In this document: piece by piece, positions 1 to 10,313 of the stretch | How positions within the stretch are numbered: the first letter of the stretch is position 1 | How the letters are laid out: each line of letters starts with the position of its first letter | Assembly (NCBI RefSeq): GCF_030411995.1 | Contig: NZ_JASNRC010000008.1 | Span: forward strand, 62,001 to 126,000 | DNA from: Massilia sp. YIM B02769 | GTDB lineage: Bacteria; Pseudomonadota; Gammaproteobacteria; Burkholderiales; Burkholderiaceae_D | DNA: 64,000 bases | Direction of reading: 5' to 3' | The notes under the pieces: model-generated | Told to the model about the DNA's origin: nothing | Databases searched by the model: none | The model's input: only the letters and a program-made list of their open reading frames with translations | Translations under genes and position numbers: made by a program

Positions 1-958
1 TGTGGTTGTCGGCCAGGCTGTGGCTGTCGGCCACCACTTGGCGGTGCACCTCGAAGCGCGCACGCTGCGCGTCCCAGCGGTACAGGCCTTCGTCGTGGGC
101 GCCGACCCAGACCTGGCCTTGCACGTCCTGGTACAGCGCCGTGATCCAGGCGCGTGGGATGCCCTGCTCCGGCCCCAGGCGCTGGCGCCGCCCGACTTCC
201 GGCCCGGCCAGCGCCATGCGGTCGACGCCGCCCAGGGAGCCGATCCACAGGGTATTCGCGGCATCGACCAGCAGCGCGTTGACCACGTTGTCCGGCGCCG
301 ACTTGCCGCCGGCATGGTGCGTGAAACGGCGCAAGCTGGGGTCGAAGCTGTCGACGCCGGCGCTGCTGCCGATCCACAGCAGGCCGCTGCGGTCGAGCAC
401 GAGCGCGTTGATGTCGTCGCTGGCCAGGCCGTCCGGGTCCCCGGGCGCGTGGTGCCAGGTGGTGAAGCGGCCGCTGGCGATGTCGAAGTGCTGCAGGCCG
501 TCGCCGGTGCCGAGCCAGAGGCCGCCCTTGCCGTCGTCGATGACAGCGCGCACGTGGCGGTTGCCGTTGCCGCGCCGCGCCGGCTCCTCGGGCAGGAATT
601 GCTGGAAGCTTTGGGTGGCGGCGTCGTAGCGCGCCAGGCCGCCATCGGTGCCGATCCACAGGCGGCCTTGCGGGTCGACGTGCAGCACGCGGATCCAGTT
701 GCTGGCCAGGGTGCTGGGGTCGCCGACGACGTTGCGGAAGTTGACGAAACGGTAGCCGTCGAAGCGCGACAGCCCGTTCTGGGTGCCGAACCACATGAAG
801 CCGTCGCTGTCCTGGGCCATGGCCAGCACCGATTCCTGGGCCAGGCCATCCTCGACGCTCAGGTGCTCGAAGCGCAAGGTCGGGTCCGGTGCGGCGCAAG
901 CCGGCGCGGCAAACCCGCCGGCCAGCGCCAGCAGCAGGACGAACAGCAGCGTCTTCAT
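1..958 (-). CDS. Two-component regulator propeller-domain sensor, N-terminal part (runs off the window)
   Basis: The frame is open from the ATG at 958 to the window edge, so only about 319 N-terminal residues are visible. A signal peptide (MKTLLFVLLLALAGGFA...) is followed by tandem beta-propeller blades with the recurring pattern L.(V/L)D..G.LWIG(T/S)..GL.R(F/Y)D, as in QGRLWIGTDGGLARYD and GGLWLGTGDGLQHFD. These are Reg_prop (two-component regulator propeller) repeats, which form the periplasmic sensor part of large membrane-bound regulators. The output domain (histidine kinase, GGDEF or other) lies beyond position 1 and cannot be identified. Nothing visible points to a ligand. Confidence 0.8.
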   Translation of the reverse strand, partial: MKTLLFVLLLALAGGFAAPACAAPDPTLRFEHLSVEDGLAQESVLAMAQDSDGFMWFGTQNGLSRFDGYRFVNFRNVVGDPSTLASNWIRVLHVDPQGRLWIGTDGGLARYDAATQSFQQFLPEEPARRGNGNRHVRAVIDDGKGGLWLGTGDGLQHFDIASGRFTTWHHAPGDPDGLASDDINALVLDRSGLLWIGSSAGVDSFDPSLRRFTHHAGGKSAPDNVVNALLVDAANTLWIGSLGGVDRMALAGPEVGRRQRLGPEQGIPRAWITALYQDVQGQVWVGAHDEGLYRWDAQRARFEVHRQVVADSHSLADNH

Positions 959-1157
959 GCGGACAGCGGCGCCGTCAGCGTGGGGCGCACGCGGATCGGA
1001 CAGGGGCGAGCCAGGCAGGCGGCCGGCACTTTGGTCCGCACACCTGTCCTGTTCAGTAACGTCTGGCTTGTCTGTTCCCTATCCACCCCGCAAGATTAGC
1101 AAACAAAGTGAAGCTGGAGGGAAATAATTACCCTTCAATCAAGCCTTTCTCTTCACT

Positions 1158-2987
1158 TTAGTCCCCTTTTGCAACGCCTTCGCGGCGTGGATCGGCGCCG
1201 CCGAACCACCAGGGCTCGCCGTGGATGGACATGCGCATGATGCCGTGCAGGCCCGAGTTCTGCTCGGTCTGGCGCACCTGGTGGCCGCGCGCCTTGAGGG
1301 CGTCGACGGTGGCTTGCGGGAAGCGCCCGGCTTCGATCTCGGTCGGACCGTTGCGGCTGCCGAAGTTCGGCAGCGCGATCGCCTGCTGCATGTTCAGCCC
1401 CCAGTCGAGGGTGCCGACCAGGGTCTTGGCCACGTAGTTGATGATCGCCGGGCCGCCGGGCGAGCCGACCGCCAGCACCAGCTTGCCGGTGCCCTTCTCG
1501 AAGACGATCGTCGGCGACATCGCGCTCCTCGGACGCTTGCCCGGCTCGACGCGGTTCGCCACCGGGCCATCCTTGTCGCGCGCCGAGAAGCTGAAATCGG
1601 TGAGCTGGTTGTTCAGGATAAAACCGTCGACCATCTGGCGCGAGCCGAAGGCGTCTTCCACCGTGGTGGTCATCGAGAGGCCGGCGCCATGGCTGTCGAC
1701 CACCACCATGTGCGAGGTCGACGGGGTTTCGATGGCGTTGTCCTTGCCCCAGAGCCAGGCCGTTTCCATACCCGGCGGATTCCCGGCTGGGGCTTCGCCC
1801 ATGGATTTTTCGCCGATCAGGGCGGCGCGCCTGGCCATGTAGGCCTTGTCGATCAGGCCGGGCAGGCCACGGCCCGGCAGCGGCACGAAGTCGGTGTCGG
1901 CGGCGTAGCGGTTGCGGTCGGCGTAGGCCAGGCGGCCGACTTCCGAGAACAGGTGCACGGCGTCGGCGCTCGGCACGCCGTTCGACGGCGCCAGCGCGCG
2001 CATGTCGCGCGTCTCGAACATGGCCAGCATCTGGGCCACGGCGATGCCGCCCGAGGATGGCGGCGGCATGCCGCAGACGGTGTACACGCGGTAGTCGCTG
2101 CAGACCGGCTCGCGCACTTTCGGGCGGTAGTCGGCGATGTCCTTCGCGGTGAGCAGGCCCGGGTTGGTCGGGTGCGACTTCACCTTGTTCGCGATGTCGC
2201 GCGCGATGTGGCCCTTGTAGAAGGCGTCGGCGCCGCCGCTGGCGATCTCGTGGAAGGTCTTGGCCAGCGCCGGGTTCTTCAGCAGGTAGCCGACCGGGCG
2301 CGGGTTGCCCTCCTTGTCGTAGAAGTAGGCAGCCGCCGCCGGGTCCTTGCGGATATGGGCGTCCCACATCAGCATGCCGTTCAGGCGCGCGCTGACCGGG
2401 AAGCCGCGCTCGGACAGGCGGATCGCCGGGCCGAACAGGGTTTTCCAGGGCAGCTTGCCGTGCTGCTTGTGGGCCAGTTCCAGCATGCGCAGCACGCCCG
2501 GCGCGCCGACCGAACGTCCGCCGACCACGCCGGCGGTGCGCGAGAGCGGCGTGCCGTCGGGCTTTTCGAACAGGTGTTCGTCGGCGGCCATCGGTGCGGT
2601 TTCGCGGCCGTCGAAGGCTTGCGTATGCTTGCCGTCGTAGTGGACCAGGAAGGCCCCGCCGCCGATGCCCGAGCTCTGCGGTTCGACCAGGGTCAGCACC
2701 ATTTGCGTGGCGATGGCGGCGTCGATGGCGCTGCCGCCCTTCTTCAGCATCTCGTAGCCGGCCTCGACCGCGAGCGGGTTGGCGGCGGCGACCATGTATT
2801 TCTTCGCGGCCCAGCCGGCCTTTTCTTCGTAGCCGGTGGCGATTTCGGGGGCGCGCTGGGCGGTGTCCTGGGTGGCGGTCCCCGAGGCCTCGGCCGTTTT
2901 TTGCGCAAACGCCGGCGTCGCCGGCAAGGTGAGGCCAGCCAGGGCGGCCAGCAGGACAGCGCTGGCGCGCATCTGCAAGGTGATCAT
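1158..2987 (-). CDS. ggt: Gamma-glutamyltransferase (glutathione hydrolase), periplasmic
   Basis: The 609-residue precursor cleaves gamma-glutamyl bonds of glutathione and related peptides in the periplasm. The ATG at 2987 is chosen because GGAG lies 6 nt upstream and the product then begins with a clean signal peptide ending PATPAFA. The family self-processes into two subunits at a threonine. Here the candidate nucleophile is Thr ~424 in STSHMVVVD, followed by small-subunit motifs GLSMTTTVEDAFGS and GFILNNQ. The large subunit carries FDGRETAP and the PPPSSGGI stretch. Length is normal for the family. It looks monocistronic, with its 3' end near 1158. Confidence 0.93.
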   Translation of the reverse strand: MITLQMRASAVLLAALAGLTLPATPAFAQKTAEASGTATQDTAQRAPEIATGYEEKAGWAAKKYMVAAANPLAVEAGYEMLKKGGSAIDAAIATQMVLTLVEPQSSGIGGGAFLVHYDGKHTQAFDGRETAPMAADEHLFEKPDGTPLSRTAGVVGGRSVGAPGVLRMLELAHKQHGKLPWKTLFGPAIRLSERGFPVSARLNGMLMWDAHIRKDPAAAAYFYDKEGNPRPVGYLLKNPALAKTFHEIASGGADAFYKGHIARDIANKVKSHPTNPGLLTAKDIADYRPKVREPVCSDYRVYTVCGMPPPSSGGIAVAQMLAMFETRDMRALAPSNGVPSADAVHLFSEVGRLAYADRNRYAADTDFVPLPGRGLPGLIDKAYMARRAALIGEKSMGEAPAGNPPGMETAWLWGKDNAIETPSTSHMVVVDSHGAGLSMTTTVEDAFGSRQMVDGFILNNQLTDFSFSARDKDGPVANRVEPGKRPRSAMSPTIVFEKGTGKLVLAVGSPGGPAIINYVAKTLVGTLDWGLNMQQAIALPNFGSRNGPTEIEAGRFPQATVDALKARGHQVRQTEQNSGLHGIMRMSIHGEPWWFGGADPRREGVAKGD

Positions 2988-3113
2988 GGATTCTCCAAAA
3001 AGCAAAACGGGCGTGCGACCAGGGCCGCACGCCCGATACCGTCTGGCATCCTACATCAAATTGTCAAACGGCTCATGGCACCTGTAAATTGTGCAGGAAC
3101 CGTTTCCTTGCTG

Positions 3114-3872
3114 TTACTTCGGCTGCATGCGGATCGCGCCGTCCAGGCGGATGGTTTCGCCGTTCAGCATCACGTTCTCGATGATGGCTTTCGCCAGGTG
3201 CGCGTATTCCTTCGGCATGCCGAGGCGCGGCGGGAACGGCACCATCTTGCCCAGCGAATCGCGCACTTCCTGCGGCATGCCCATCAACATCGGGGTCTCG
3301 AAGATGCCCGGGGCGATGGTCATCACGCGGATGCCGCTGCGCGCCAGGTCGCGCGCCATCGGCAGCGTCATGCCGGCCACGGCCGCTTTCGAGGAACCGT
3401 AGGCCGCCTGGCCGATCTGGCCGTCGAAGGCCGCCACCGAGGCGGTGTTGATGATGATGCCGCGCTCGCCGTACTCGCCCGCCTCAAGATTGCCCATCGC
3501 TTCGGCCGCCAGGCGCGACATGTTGAAGGTGCCGACCAGGTTGATGTTCACGGCGCGCTGGAACACATCCAGCGGGTGCGGGCCGTCCTTGCCGACGGTC
3601 TTGACGGCCGGCGCCACGCCGGCGCAGTTGACCAGGCCGCGCAGGGTGCCGAGGGCGACCGCCGCCGCCACGACCGCCTGGCCGTCCGCTTCGGACGTCA
3701 CGTCGCACTTGACGAACTGGCCGTTCAGTTCGGCCGCCAGGGCCGCGCCGGCCTCGGCCTGCACGTCGGCGATGACGACCTTGCCGCCGGCCTCGGTGAT
3801 CATGCGCGCGGTGGCCGCGCCCAGGCCCGACGCGCCGCCGGTGACGATGAACACATTGTCTTGAATTTGCAT
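3114..3872 (-). CDS. SDR-family 3-hydroxyacyl-CoA dehydrogenase, HSD10-like
   Basis: The 252-residue protein has the short-chain dehydrogenase signature. The NAD-binding TGGASGLG is at 11-18, DV at 57-58 and NCAG at 82-85. The catalytic triad is Ser145, Tyr158 and Lys162 (NTASVAAF...AAYGSSK). The sequence after the active site ([12 protein letters not shown] and [12 protein letters not shown]) resembles type II 3-hydroxyacyl-CoA / 2-methyl-3-hydroxybutyryl-CoA dehydrogenases rather than FabG. That suggests a role in beta-oxidation or isoleucine breakdown, which is inferred. A palindromic MerR/LiuR-like site lies upstream at 3907-3928 and supports an acyl-CoA or branched-chain catabolism role. 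Confidence 0.88.
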   Translation of the reverse strand: MQIQDNVFIVTGGASGLGAATARMITEAGGKVVIADVQAEAGAALAAELNGQFVKCDVTSEADGQAVVAAAVALGTLRGLVNCAGVAPAVKTVGKDGPHPLDVFQRAVNINLVGTFNMSRLAAEAMGNLEAGEYGERGIIINTASVAAFDGQIGQAAYGSSKAAVAGMTLPMARDLARSGIRVMTIAPGIFETPMLMGMPQEVRDSLGKMVPFPPRLGMPKEYAHLAKAIIENVMLNGETIRLDGAIRMQPK

Positions 3873-3906
3873 GGTTTTTCCTTATCTCCCTGTTCGCGTT
3901 CTCGTT

Positions 3907-3928
3907 TTGACGTTTACGTTAACGTCAA
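3907..3928 (-). promoter_or_regulatory. Palindromic operator resembling LiuR (MerR-family) sites, upstream of the HSD10-like gene
   Basis: A 22-bp near-palindrome runs TTGACGTTTACG-TTAACGTCAA with the symmetric core ACGTTAACGT. It lies 35-56 bp before the ATG of the dehydrogenase gene. A TACAAT -10-like hexamer sits just upstream of it on the same strand, so a bound protein would repress. Operators of this ACGTnnACGT form are typical of the LiuR regulator of branched-chain amino acid and acyl-CoA catabolism. No liuR gene is in the window, so the assignment is by motif only. Confidence 0.55.
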
Positions 3929-3975
3929 CCCGCAGGATTGTAGCGAACTTTTCATGGGAAAAACCATGCCCTGGC

Positions 3976-4617
3976 TTAAAAGCATTGCACGTTGTTGCCG
4001 TTGCGCGTGCAGAGGCGTCCTTCGCTGCTGACGCCGGCGTTGCCGACATTCGTCTGGTAAGTCGTGCCCGCAGTGTCGGTGCAGGTGTTGCCGATGCAGC
4101 TGTTAAGCTGAGAAGAGCCGGGACGCGGCACGGCCGGCGCACCCACTGTCGGCACGGGCGGCGTCACGACCGTATTCGGCGTCGGGTTCGGCTGCCCTGC
4201 GGGCATGCGCGCGATAGATGACTGGACCGGGCGGCGCGGTGCGGCGTTGGTCTGCTTCTTCGCGCCCGTGCCGTTGGTCCTGGCGGGATCGTTCTGTCGG
4301 GGCGCCGGACGCGCCGACGGATCGGGCTCCTTGTGCGGCTGCGCTTGCGGCATGCCGCCGGCCTTTTCTTCCTGGGCCTGCGGGGTTTGCTCGGGCTGGG
4401 CGCCGGGCTCGGATTTCGTCGTTTGCGGGTGCAGCACCGGACCGTAGCTGGGGCCGGTGGCGGGCGCCGGCTGGCGTGGGGCCTGGGATGCCTGCCCGGT
4501 CTGGGCTTGCGCCTGGGCATGGCCCGGCTGCGCCGCAGCGGCGGCGGCCAGCGCAGCGACCAGGGCCAGGGCGATCCAGGTTGCCCGGTAGGGCTTCGAG
4601 TGCTTGACGGGTTTCAT
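3976..4617 (-). CDS. Secreted Pro/Gln/Ala-rich protein of unknown function
   Basis: The ATG at 4617 follows GGAGGACAGC, a strong ribosome site, and is preferred over the in-frame ATG at 4629. The 213-residue product has a signal peptide (basic start MKPVKHSK, then a hydrophobic run ending in AAAAAAQPGHAQA). A long low-complexity stretch rich in Pro, Gln and Ala follows (about residues 32-165). The C-terminal 45 residues are compact and carry four cysteines (SCIGNTC...RLCTRNGNNVQCF), probably a small disulphide-bonded domain. I do not recognise the family. The low-complexity part could be a cell-wall-spanning linker. Confidence 0.75.
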   Translation of the reverse strand: MKPVKHSKPYRATWIALALVAALAAAAAAQPGHAQAQAQTGQASQAPRQPAPATGPSYGPVLHPQTTKSEPGAQPEQTPQAQEEKAGGMPQAQPHKEPDPSARPAPRQNDPARTNGTGAKKQTNAAPRRPVQSSIARMPAGQPNPTPNTVVTPPVPTVGAPAVPRPGSSQLNSCIGNTCTDTAGTTYQTNVGNAGVSSEGRLCTRNGNNVQCF

Positions 4618-4809
4618 GCTGTCCTCCATGCGGCGCTGGGCCGATAGGGAATTATCGGCCGCCCCTGCATGGGGCGGCGCGCGCCATGCGGTTTGCGTCG
4701 TCAACTCCGTGTCAGTTTTACAGGTTACGCTGGCGGGACGATCCGGCCGTGTTTTGACGAGCTTTTTACCAACAAGCGCCGCGACGCACACACAACGATG
4801 GAGACGGCA

Positions 4810-6108
4810 ATGCAGACAGTTCAGGAACTCTACGCGGCGAAGCGTACCGACGCCGCCAGCGCGCTGGCGCACCTGCAAGACAAGGACATGATCATCGTGC
4901 CGACCGGCGTCGGCGAGCCGCCTGCCCTGCTGGGCGCGCTGTCGGAGGGGCGCACGCGCTGGCAAGGCATCCGCGTGGCCCAGATCCTGGCGATGCGCAA
5001 ATACGGCTACTTCGAGCCGGACACGGCGCGCCACGTGCGCCACGCCGCGCTGTTCTTCGGCGGCGCCTCGCGCGGGGGCGGCCAGGGCGGCTGGTGCGAC
5101 TTCATCCCGAACTATTTCTCCGAGATTCCGACCCTGATCGAGCGCGGCCTGATGCCGGCCGACGTGGTCTTCGCCATGGCGTCCAGCATGAATGCCCAGG
5201 GTTTCTTTTCGCTCAGCCTGGGCACGGACTACACGATGGCGGCAGTGGCCAAGGCGCGGGTGGTGGTGCTGGAGGTGAATCCGCATGTGCCCTTTGCCCA
5301 CGGCCAGTGTCACGTGCACATTTCGCAGGTGACGGCGCTGGTCGAGGATGAGACGCCGATCCTGGAGGTGGGATTGCCCGCGATCGGCGCGGTGCAGGAA
5401 GCCATCGGCAAGCACGTGGCCGACATGATCGACGACGGCTCGACCCTGCAGATCGGCTACGGCGGCATTCCCGACGCGGTGGTGATGCAGCTGACGCACA
5501 AGCGCGACCTCGGCATCCATACCGAGATGATCGGCGATGGCATCCTGAAGCTGGTCGAGTGCGGTGCGGTGACCAATCGCCGCAAGACCCTCCTTCCCGG
5601 CAAGATGGTGGCGACCTTCGCGCTCGGCTCGCGCAAACTCTACGACTTCATGCACCAGAACCCGATGCTGGAAATGCACCCGTCGAACTTCACCAACGAC
5701 CCGTACATCGCCGGGCAGAACGACAAGCTGGTGTCGATCAACGCCAGCCTGCAGGTCGATTTGCTCGGCCAGTGCGGCAGCGAAAGCATCGCTCATCTGC
5801 CCTATTCCGGCACCGGCGGCCAGGTCGACTTCGTGCGCGCCGCGAACCGTTCGCGCGGCGGCAAGTCCTTCATCGTGCTGCCTTCGACCGCCAAGGAAGG
5901 CAGCATTTCGCGCATCGTGCCGACGCTGACGCCCGGCACCCACGCCACCACCAGCAAGAACGACGTGAACTACGTCGTCACCGAGTACGGCGTGGCCCAG
6001 TTGCGCGGCAAGTCGGCCAAGCAAAGGGCACAGGAACTGATCGCGATCGCGCACCCGGACTTCCGCGGCTGGCTGCGCGAGGAAGCCAACAAGATGTGCG
6101 TGTTCTGA
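4810..6108 (+). CDS. Acetyl-CoA hydrolase/transferase family protein, 4-hydroxybutyrate CoA-transferase-like
   Basis: The product is 432 residues from the ATG at 4810, which follows GGAGACGGCA; an in-frame ATG at 4798 is the alternative. The family moves CoA between acyl groups through a glutamyl-CoA intermediate. The candidate catalytic Glu is about residue 239 in GIHTEMIGDG, close to the position used in clostridial 4-hydroxybutyrate CoA-transferase. Glycine-rich stretches GYGGIPDAVV and PYSGTGGQVDFVR and the C-terminal VVTEYGVAQLRGKS are family hallmarks. The substrate cannot be read from sequence; acetate, butyrate or hydroxybutyrate CoA exchange are all possible. Confidence 0.87.
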   Translation: MQTVQELYAAKRTDAASALAHLQDKDMIIVPTGVGEPPALLGALSEGRTRWQGIRVAQILAMRKYGYFEPDTARHVRHAALFFGGASRGGGQGGWCDFIPNYFSEIPTLIERGLMPADVVFAMASSMNAQGFFSLSLGTDYTMAAVAKARVVVLEVNPHVPFAHGQCHVHISQVTALVEDETPILEVGLPAIGAVQEAIGKHVADMIDDGSTLQIGYGGIPDAVVMQLTHKRDLGIHTEMIGDGILKLVECGAVTNRRKTLLPGKMVATFALGSRKLYDFMHQNPMLEMHPSNFTNDPYIAGQNDKLVSINASLQVDLLGQCGSESIAHLPYSGTGGQVDFVRAANRSRGGKSFIVLPSTAKEGSISRIVPTLTPGTHATTSKNDVNYVVTEYGVAQLRGKSAKQRAQELIAIAHPDFRGWLREEANKMCVF

Positions 6109-6202
6109 CGAGCCTGCTGCCCGGAAACCTGCGCCGCCGGGCTGCCCGGCCGTGCCATGATGGGTTCGACGCCGCATTGGCCGGCACCATCATGGAGGCA
6201 GG

Positions 6203-6730
6203 ATGAGCGAGGAACTGCGTATTACAGAGGACGATCATGTGCGCGGCGGCAGCGATGCCGCGGTGACGCTGATCGAATATGGCGACTTCCAGTGCCCGTA
6301 TTGCGCGCGGGCGCATGCGGCGCTGGGCGAATTGCAGCGCGAGCATGGCGACCGGCTGCGGCTGGTGTACCGGCACCTGCCTTTGTCGGAGCTGCATCCC
6401 GACGCCCAGCCGCTGGCGGAAGCGGCCGAAGCGGCCGGCGCCCAGGGCAAGTTCTGGGAGATGCACGACGCGCTGTTCGAGAACCAGGGCATGCTGGATG
6501 AGGATGCCCTGCCGGCGCTGGCAAGCAGCCTGCAGATCGATGCGGGACGCTTCCGAGACGCGTTCGAGGCCGGGCGCTACCGCGACAAGGTACTGGCGCA
6601 GGCGGAACAGGGACGCGCTGCTGGCGCCAGTGGGACGCCGAGCTTCTTCATCAATGGCGAGCGCTACCATGGGGATTCGGACCACGCTTCGCTGGCGGCG
6701 GCGATTGCGGATGCCTTGAAGGGGCGTTGA
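6203..6730 (+). CDS. DsbA-family thioredoxin-fold protein, apparently cytoplasmic
   Basis: The 175-residue protein has a CPYC redox pair (Cys31, Cys34) in YGDFQCPYC and a cis-proline loop at SGTPSFFING. That is the thioredoxin_4/DsbA layout with a helical insert between. There is no signal peptide, so a cytoplasmic oxidoreductase or detoxification role is likely rather than periplasmic disulphide formation. The start follows GGAGGCAGG. It lies 94 bp after the CoA-transferase in the same direction and may be co-transcribed. Confidence 0.86.
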   Translation: MSEELRITEDDHVRGGSDAAVTLIEYGDFQCPYCARAHAALGELQREHGDRLRLVYRHLPLSELHPDAQPLAEAAEAAGAQGKFWEMHDALFENQGMLDEDALPALASSLQIDAGRFRDAFEAGRYRDKVLAQAEQGRAAGASGTPSFFINGERYHGDSDHASLAAAIADALKGR

Positions 6731-6888
6731 CGCAGGGCGGAATCTGCGTTGACACGGGCTTTGCGTTGACGCAGGTGTGGTCGAGCCTGGCGGCCAAGGT
6801 AGGTGCCAGCGGAAGAATTGTTGGTTAGTTACGTTTTTCTGATGCTGAGTGCTGGGCGAGGCTGCCAGGGTTGCAAGCCCGGGTTGGA

Positions 6889-6917
6889 CGCGTGGACGGC
6901 AAAGCCGTCCACCCTAC
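6889..6917. repeat. REP-like palindrome, GGACGGC stem subtype (single)
   Basis: A 29-bp palindrome whose stem is GTGGACGGC/GCCGTCCAC. One end is CGCG and the other CCCTAC, which is the common frame of the repeat family found throughout the window, in reverse orientation. It sits in the 278-bp gap between the DsbA-like gene and the 3' end of hppA. No partner lies nearby. Confidence 0.7.
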
Positions 6918-6941
6918 CGCGGTTTCATGCAGCCCTGTTCA

Positions 6942-7019
6942 AGGCGGGCTTCAAGGCTGGTCTCAAGGCTGGTTTCGGGCTGGTTTCGGGCTGGTTTCAA
7001 AACCGGGTTCAAGGCCGGC
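6942..7019. repeat. Short tandem repeats (11-12 bp) at the 3' end of hppA
   Basis: The segment is built of degenerate 11-12 bp units, TCAAGGCTGGT then TTCGGGCTGGT repeated, ending in TTCAAGGCCGG. The repeats run across the hppA stop codon (7009-7011). They look like slippage products and may have altered the C-terminal tail of HppA. Confidence 0.6.
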
Positions 7020-9156
7020 CGTGCGGCTGCTCGGCGGCGACCCGCGTCGCCGGCGCCGGCGCCGTGGTCGCGTGCGCAGGCTTGCGCATCTGCGCCAGCG
7101 AGGGCTCCGAGACCGCGATCCACCCCGCTGCCGGCAGCAGCGGCACCAGCAGCAATGCCACGATGTTGATGATCTTGATCAGCGGGTTCACCGCCGGGCC
7201 GGCTGTGTCCTTGTAGGGGTCGCCCACGGTGTCGCCGGTCACGGCCGCCTTGTGCGTGTCGGAGCCCTTGCCGCCGTAGTTGCCGTCCTCGATGTATTTC
7301 TTGGCGTTGTCCCAGGCGCCGCCGCCGGTGGTCATCGAGATCGCCACGAACAGGCCGGTGATGATGGTGCCCATCAGCAGCCCGCCGAGCGCCGCCGGCC
7401 CCAGCAGCATGCCGACCGCGATCGGCACGATCACCGGCAGCAGCGAGGGAATCACCATCTCGCGGATCGCTGACGCCGTGAGCATGTCGACCGCCTTGTC
7501 GTACTCCGGCTTGCCGGTGCCGGCCATGATGCCGGCGATGTCGCGGAACTGGCGCCGCACCTCGACCACCACGGCGCCCGCTGCCCGCCCCACCGCTTCC
7601 ATCGCCATTGCCCCGAACAGGTAGGGAATCAGGCCGCCGATGAACAGGCCGACGATCACCATCGGATTCGACAGCTCGAAGACGATCGATTTACCCACGG
7701 AATCGAGCGCATGGGTGTAGTCGGCGAACAGCACCAGCGCCGCCAGGCCGGCCGAGCCGATGGCATAGCCCTTGGTCACGGCCTTGGTGGTGTTGCCGAC
7801 CGCATCGAGCGGGTCGGTGATGGCGCGTACCGAATCGGGCATGCCGCTCATTTCGGCGATGCCGCCGGCGTTGTCGGTGATCGGGCCATAGGCGTCGAGC
7901 GCCACGATGATGCCGGCCATCGAGAGCATCGAGGTCGCGGCAATCGCGATGCCGTACAAGCCGCCCAGCTGGAAGGCGACCAGGATCGCGATGCAGACCA
8001 CGATCACCGGATAGGCGGTGGACTTCATCGACACGCCCAGGCCGGCGATGATGTTGGTGCCGTGGCCGGTGGTCGAGGCTTCGGCGATGTGGCGCACCGG
8101 CTTGAAGTCGGTGCCGGTGTAGTATTCGGTGATGTAGACCATCAGCCCGGTCAGCACGATGCCGACGACGGCGCAGCCGAGCATGCTGCCGCGCATGGCT
8201 TCGTCGCCCCAGACCAGCCAGGTGACGACCGCGAAGCCGATCAGCGACAGCCCGGCCGCCCACCACAGCCCGGTGTACAGGGCCGACATGATCTTGCGCC
8301 CCGGTTTGTGGCGCACCATGGCGCAGCCGACGATCGAGCCGAGGATCGACACCGCGCCCAGCGCCAGCGGATAGATGATCGCCTCGCCGGCGCCGTCGAC
8401 GATCATCAGCGCGCCGAGCAGCATGGTGGCGATCAGGGTCACGACATAGGTTTCGAACAGGTCGGCCGCCATGCCGGCACAGTCGCCGACATTGTCGCCC
8501 ACGTTGTCGGCGATCACCGCCGGGTTGCGCGGGTCGTCTTCCGGAATGCCGGCCTCGACCTTGCCGACCAGGTCGGCGCCGACGTCCGCGCCCTTGGTGA
8601 AGATGCCGCCGCCCAGACGCGCGAAGATCGAGATGAGCGAGGCGCCAAAGGCCAGGCCGATCAGCGGCTTGATCACGTCATGACGCGACAGCGCACTGTC
8701 GCCGTTGGCGGAGAGCGCCCAGTAGAACAAGGTGACGCCCAGCAGGCCCAGGCCGACCACCAGCATGCCGGTGATCGCCCCGCCCTTGAAGGCGACGTCG
8801 AGCGCCTCGTTCATGCCACGGCTGGCGGCCTGGGCGGTACGCACATTGGCGCGCACCGAAACGTTCATGCCGATGAAGCCGCAGGCGCCGGACAGCACCG
8901 CGCCGGCCAGGAAGCCGCCCGCGGTCCAGCCGCCGAGCAGGAAATAGATGGCAACCAGGAGCACCAGGCCGACGATGCCGATGGTGCGGTACTGGCGCCC
9001 GAGGTAGGCGGCGGCGCCTTCCTGGATGGCCTGCGAGATTTCCTGCATGCGGGCGTTGCCAGCGTCCTGGCGCAAGATCCAGGCGCGGGCCCACAGTCCG
9101 TAGATGACCGCGATGACGCCGCAGGCCACGGTAAACGTGATCAGGTTTGCTGCCAT
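7009..9156 (-). CDS. hppA: Membrane-bound proton-pumping pyrophosphatase (K+-insensitive type)
   Basis: The 715-residue integral membrane protein hydrolyses pyrophosphate and pumps protons. It shows about 16 hydrophobic segments and the family's PPi/Mg motifs: [35 protein letters not shown] in the first half, and [16 protein letters not shown] plus [13 protein letters not shown] in the second (split here only for description). The key element GNTTKAVT has Lys and Thr at the two positions that mark potassium-independent enzymes. The last ~25 residues are Ala/Pro-rich and run into short tandem DNA repeats. The start is the ATG at 9156, preceded by AAGGGGA. Confidence 0.95.
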   Translation of the reverse strand: MAANLITFTVACGVIAVIYGLWARAWILRQDAGNARMQEISQAIQEGAAAYLGRQYRTIGIVGLVLLVAIYFLLGGWTAGGFLAGAVLSGACGFIGMNVSVRANVRTAQAASRGMNEALDVAFKGGAITGMLVVGLGLLGVTLFYWALSANGDSALSRHDVIKPLIGLAFGASLISIFARLGGGIFTKGADVGADLVGKVEAGIPEDDPRNPAVIADNVGDNVGDCAGMAADLFETYVVTLIATMLLGALMIVDGAGEAIIYPLALGAVSILGSIVGCAMVRHKPGRKIMSALYTGLWWAAGLSLIGFAVVTWLVWGDEAMRGSMLGCAVVGIVLTGLMVYITEYYTGTDFKPVRHIAEASTTGHGTNIIAGLGVSMKSTAYPVIVVCIAILVAFQLGGLYGIAIAATSMLSMAGIIVALDAYGPITDNAGGIAEMSGMPDSVRAITDPLDAVGNTTKAVTKGYAIGSAGLAALVLFADYTHALDSVGKSIVFELSNPMVIVGLFIGGLIPYLFGAMAMEAVGRAAGAVVVEVRRQFRDIAGIMAGTGKPEYDKAVDMLTASAIREMVIPSLLPVIVPIAVGMLLGPAALGGLLMGTIITGLFVAISMTTGGGAWDNAKKYIEDGNYGGKGSDTHKAAVTGDTVGDPYKDTAGPAVNPLIKIINIVALLLVPLLPAAGWIAVSEPSLAQMRKPAHATTAPAPATRVAAEQPHGRP

Positions 9157-9276
9157 GTCGTCCCCTTAGTTTTTTAATCAAGCAACACCACACAACGAAA
9201 GATGCCCACCTCTTCGGCGAAGCAGTCTGCCTCACTGCGTACTGCACACATTTGATTCAAACCATTGGTACTAACC

Positions 9277-9373
9277 GTGTTCGAAAATGCCTCCATGGCG
9301 GCGTTGCACCGTCTCGCCGTACTCGCGTACTGTCTTCGACGATGCGCCTTGACCTGAAGCCATTTTCAAACAC
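9277..9373. repeat. 97-bp palindromic element, copy 1
   Basis: The ends form inverted repeats (GTGTTCGAAAATG at the left, CATTTTCAAACAC at the right). The core contains GCACCGTC ... GACGATGC arms around GTACTCGCGTAC. A second 97-bp copy lies in the opposite orientation at 28865-28961 with a nearly identical core but different, still self-complementary, ends. It occupies the hppA-adk gap. Confidence 0.72.
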
Positions 9374-9398
9374 TAAATGACAGCGCGTCATCCGGGTA

Positions 9399-9430
9399 TA
9401 AAAAAAGCGGACGTTCCCGTCCGCTTTCGA
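9399..9430 (-). terminator. Intrinsic terminator of adk
   Basis: Reading on the minus strand, AAAGCGGACG-GGAA-CGTCCGCTTT forms a strong hairpin followed by a T run. It is placed just after the adk stop codon. Confidence 0.85.
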
Positions 9431-9442
9431 TCTTGCTCCCGA

Positions 9443-10108
<666 letters not shown>

Positions 10109-10313
10109 CTAAGCGGATGTTGATAATCTTGATAATCGTTATTGTGTTGCCAATGAAGTGCAAATGATGCTTACGTGCTGGCTTGATACGAAACTTACCA
10201 CAAAAGGCAGCGTCAACGCCAATTCCAGCGGCTGGCCTCGGTCCCGATTTCTTGCCTTTTTGATGTACCGCAGGCTGACCGCAAATCAATTGCAATCAAA
10301 CTCAAGACGCAGT

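Noticed and set aside
1221-4031. A 936-residue open frame spanning ggt and the dehydrogenase on the opposite strand
   Set aside because: Crosses two well-supported genes and has shadow composition.
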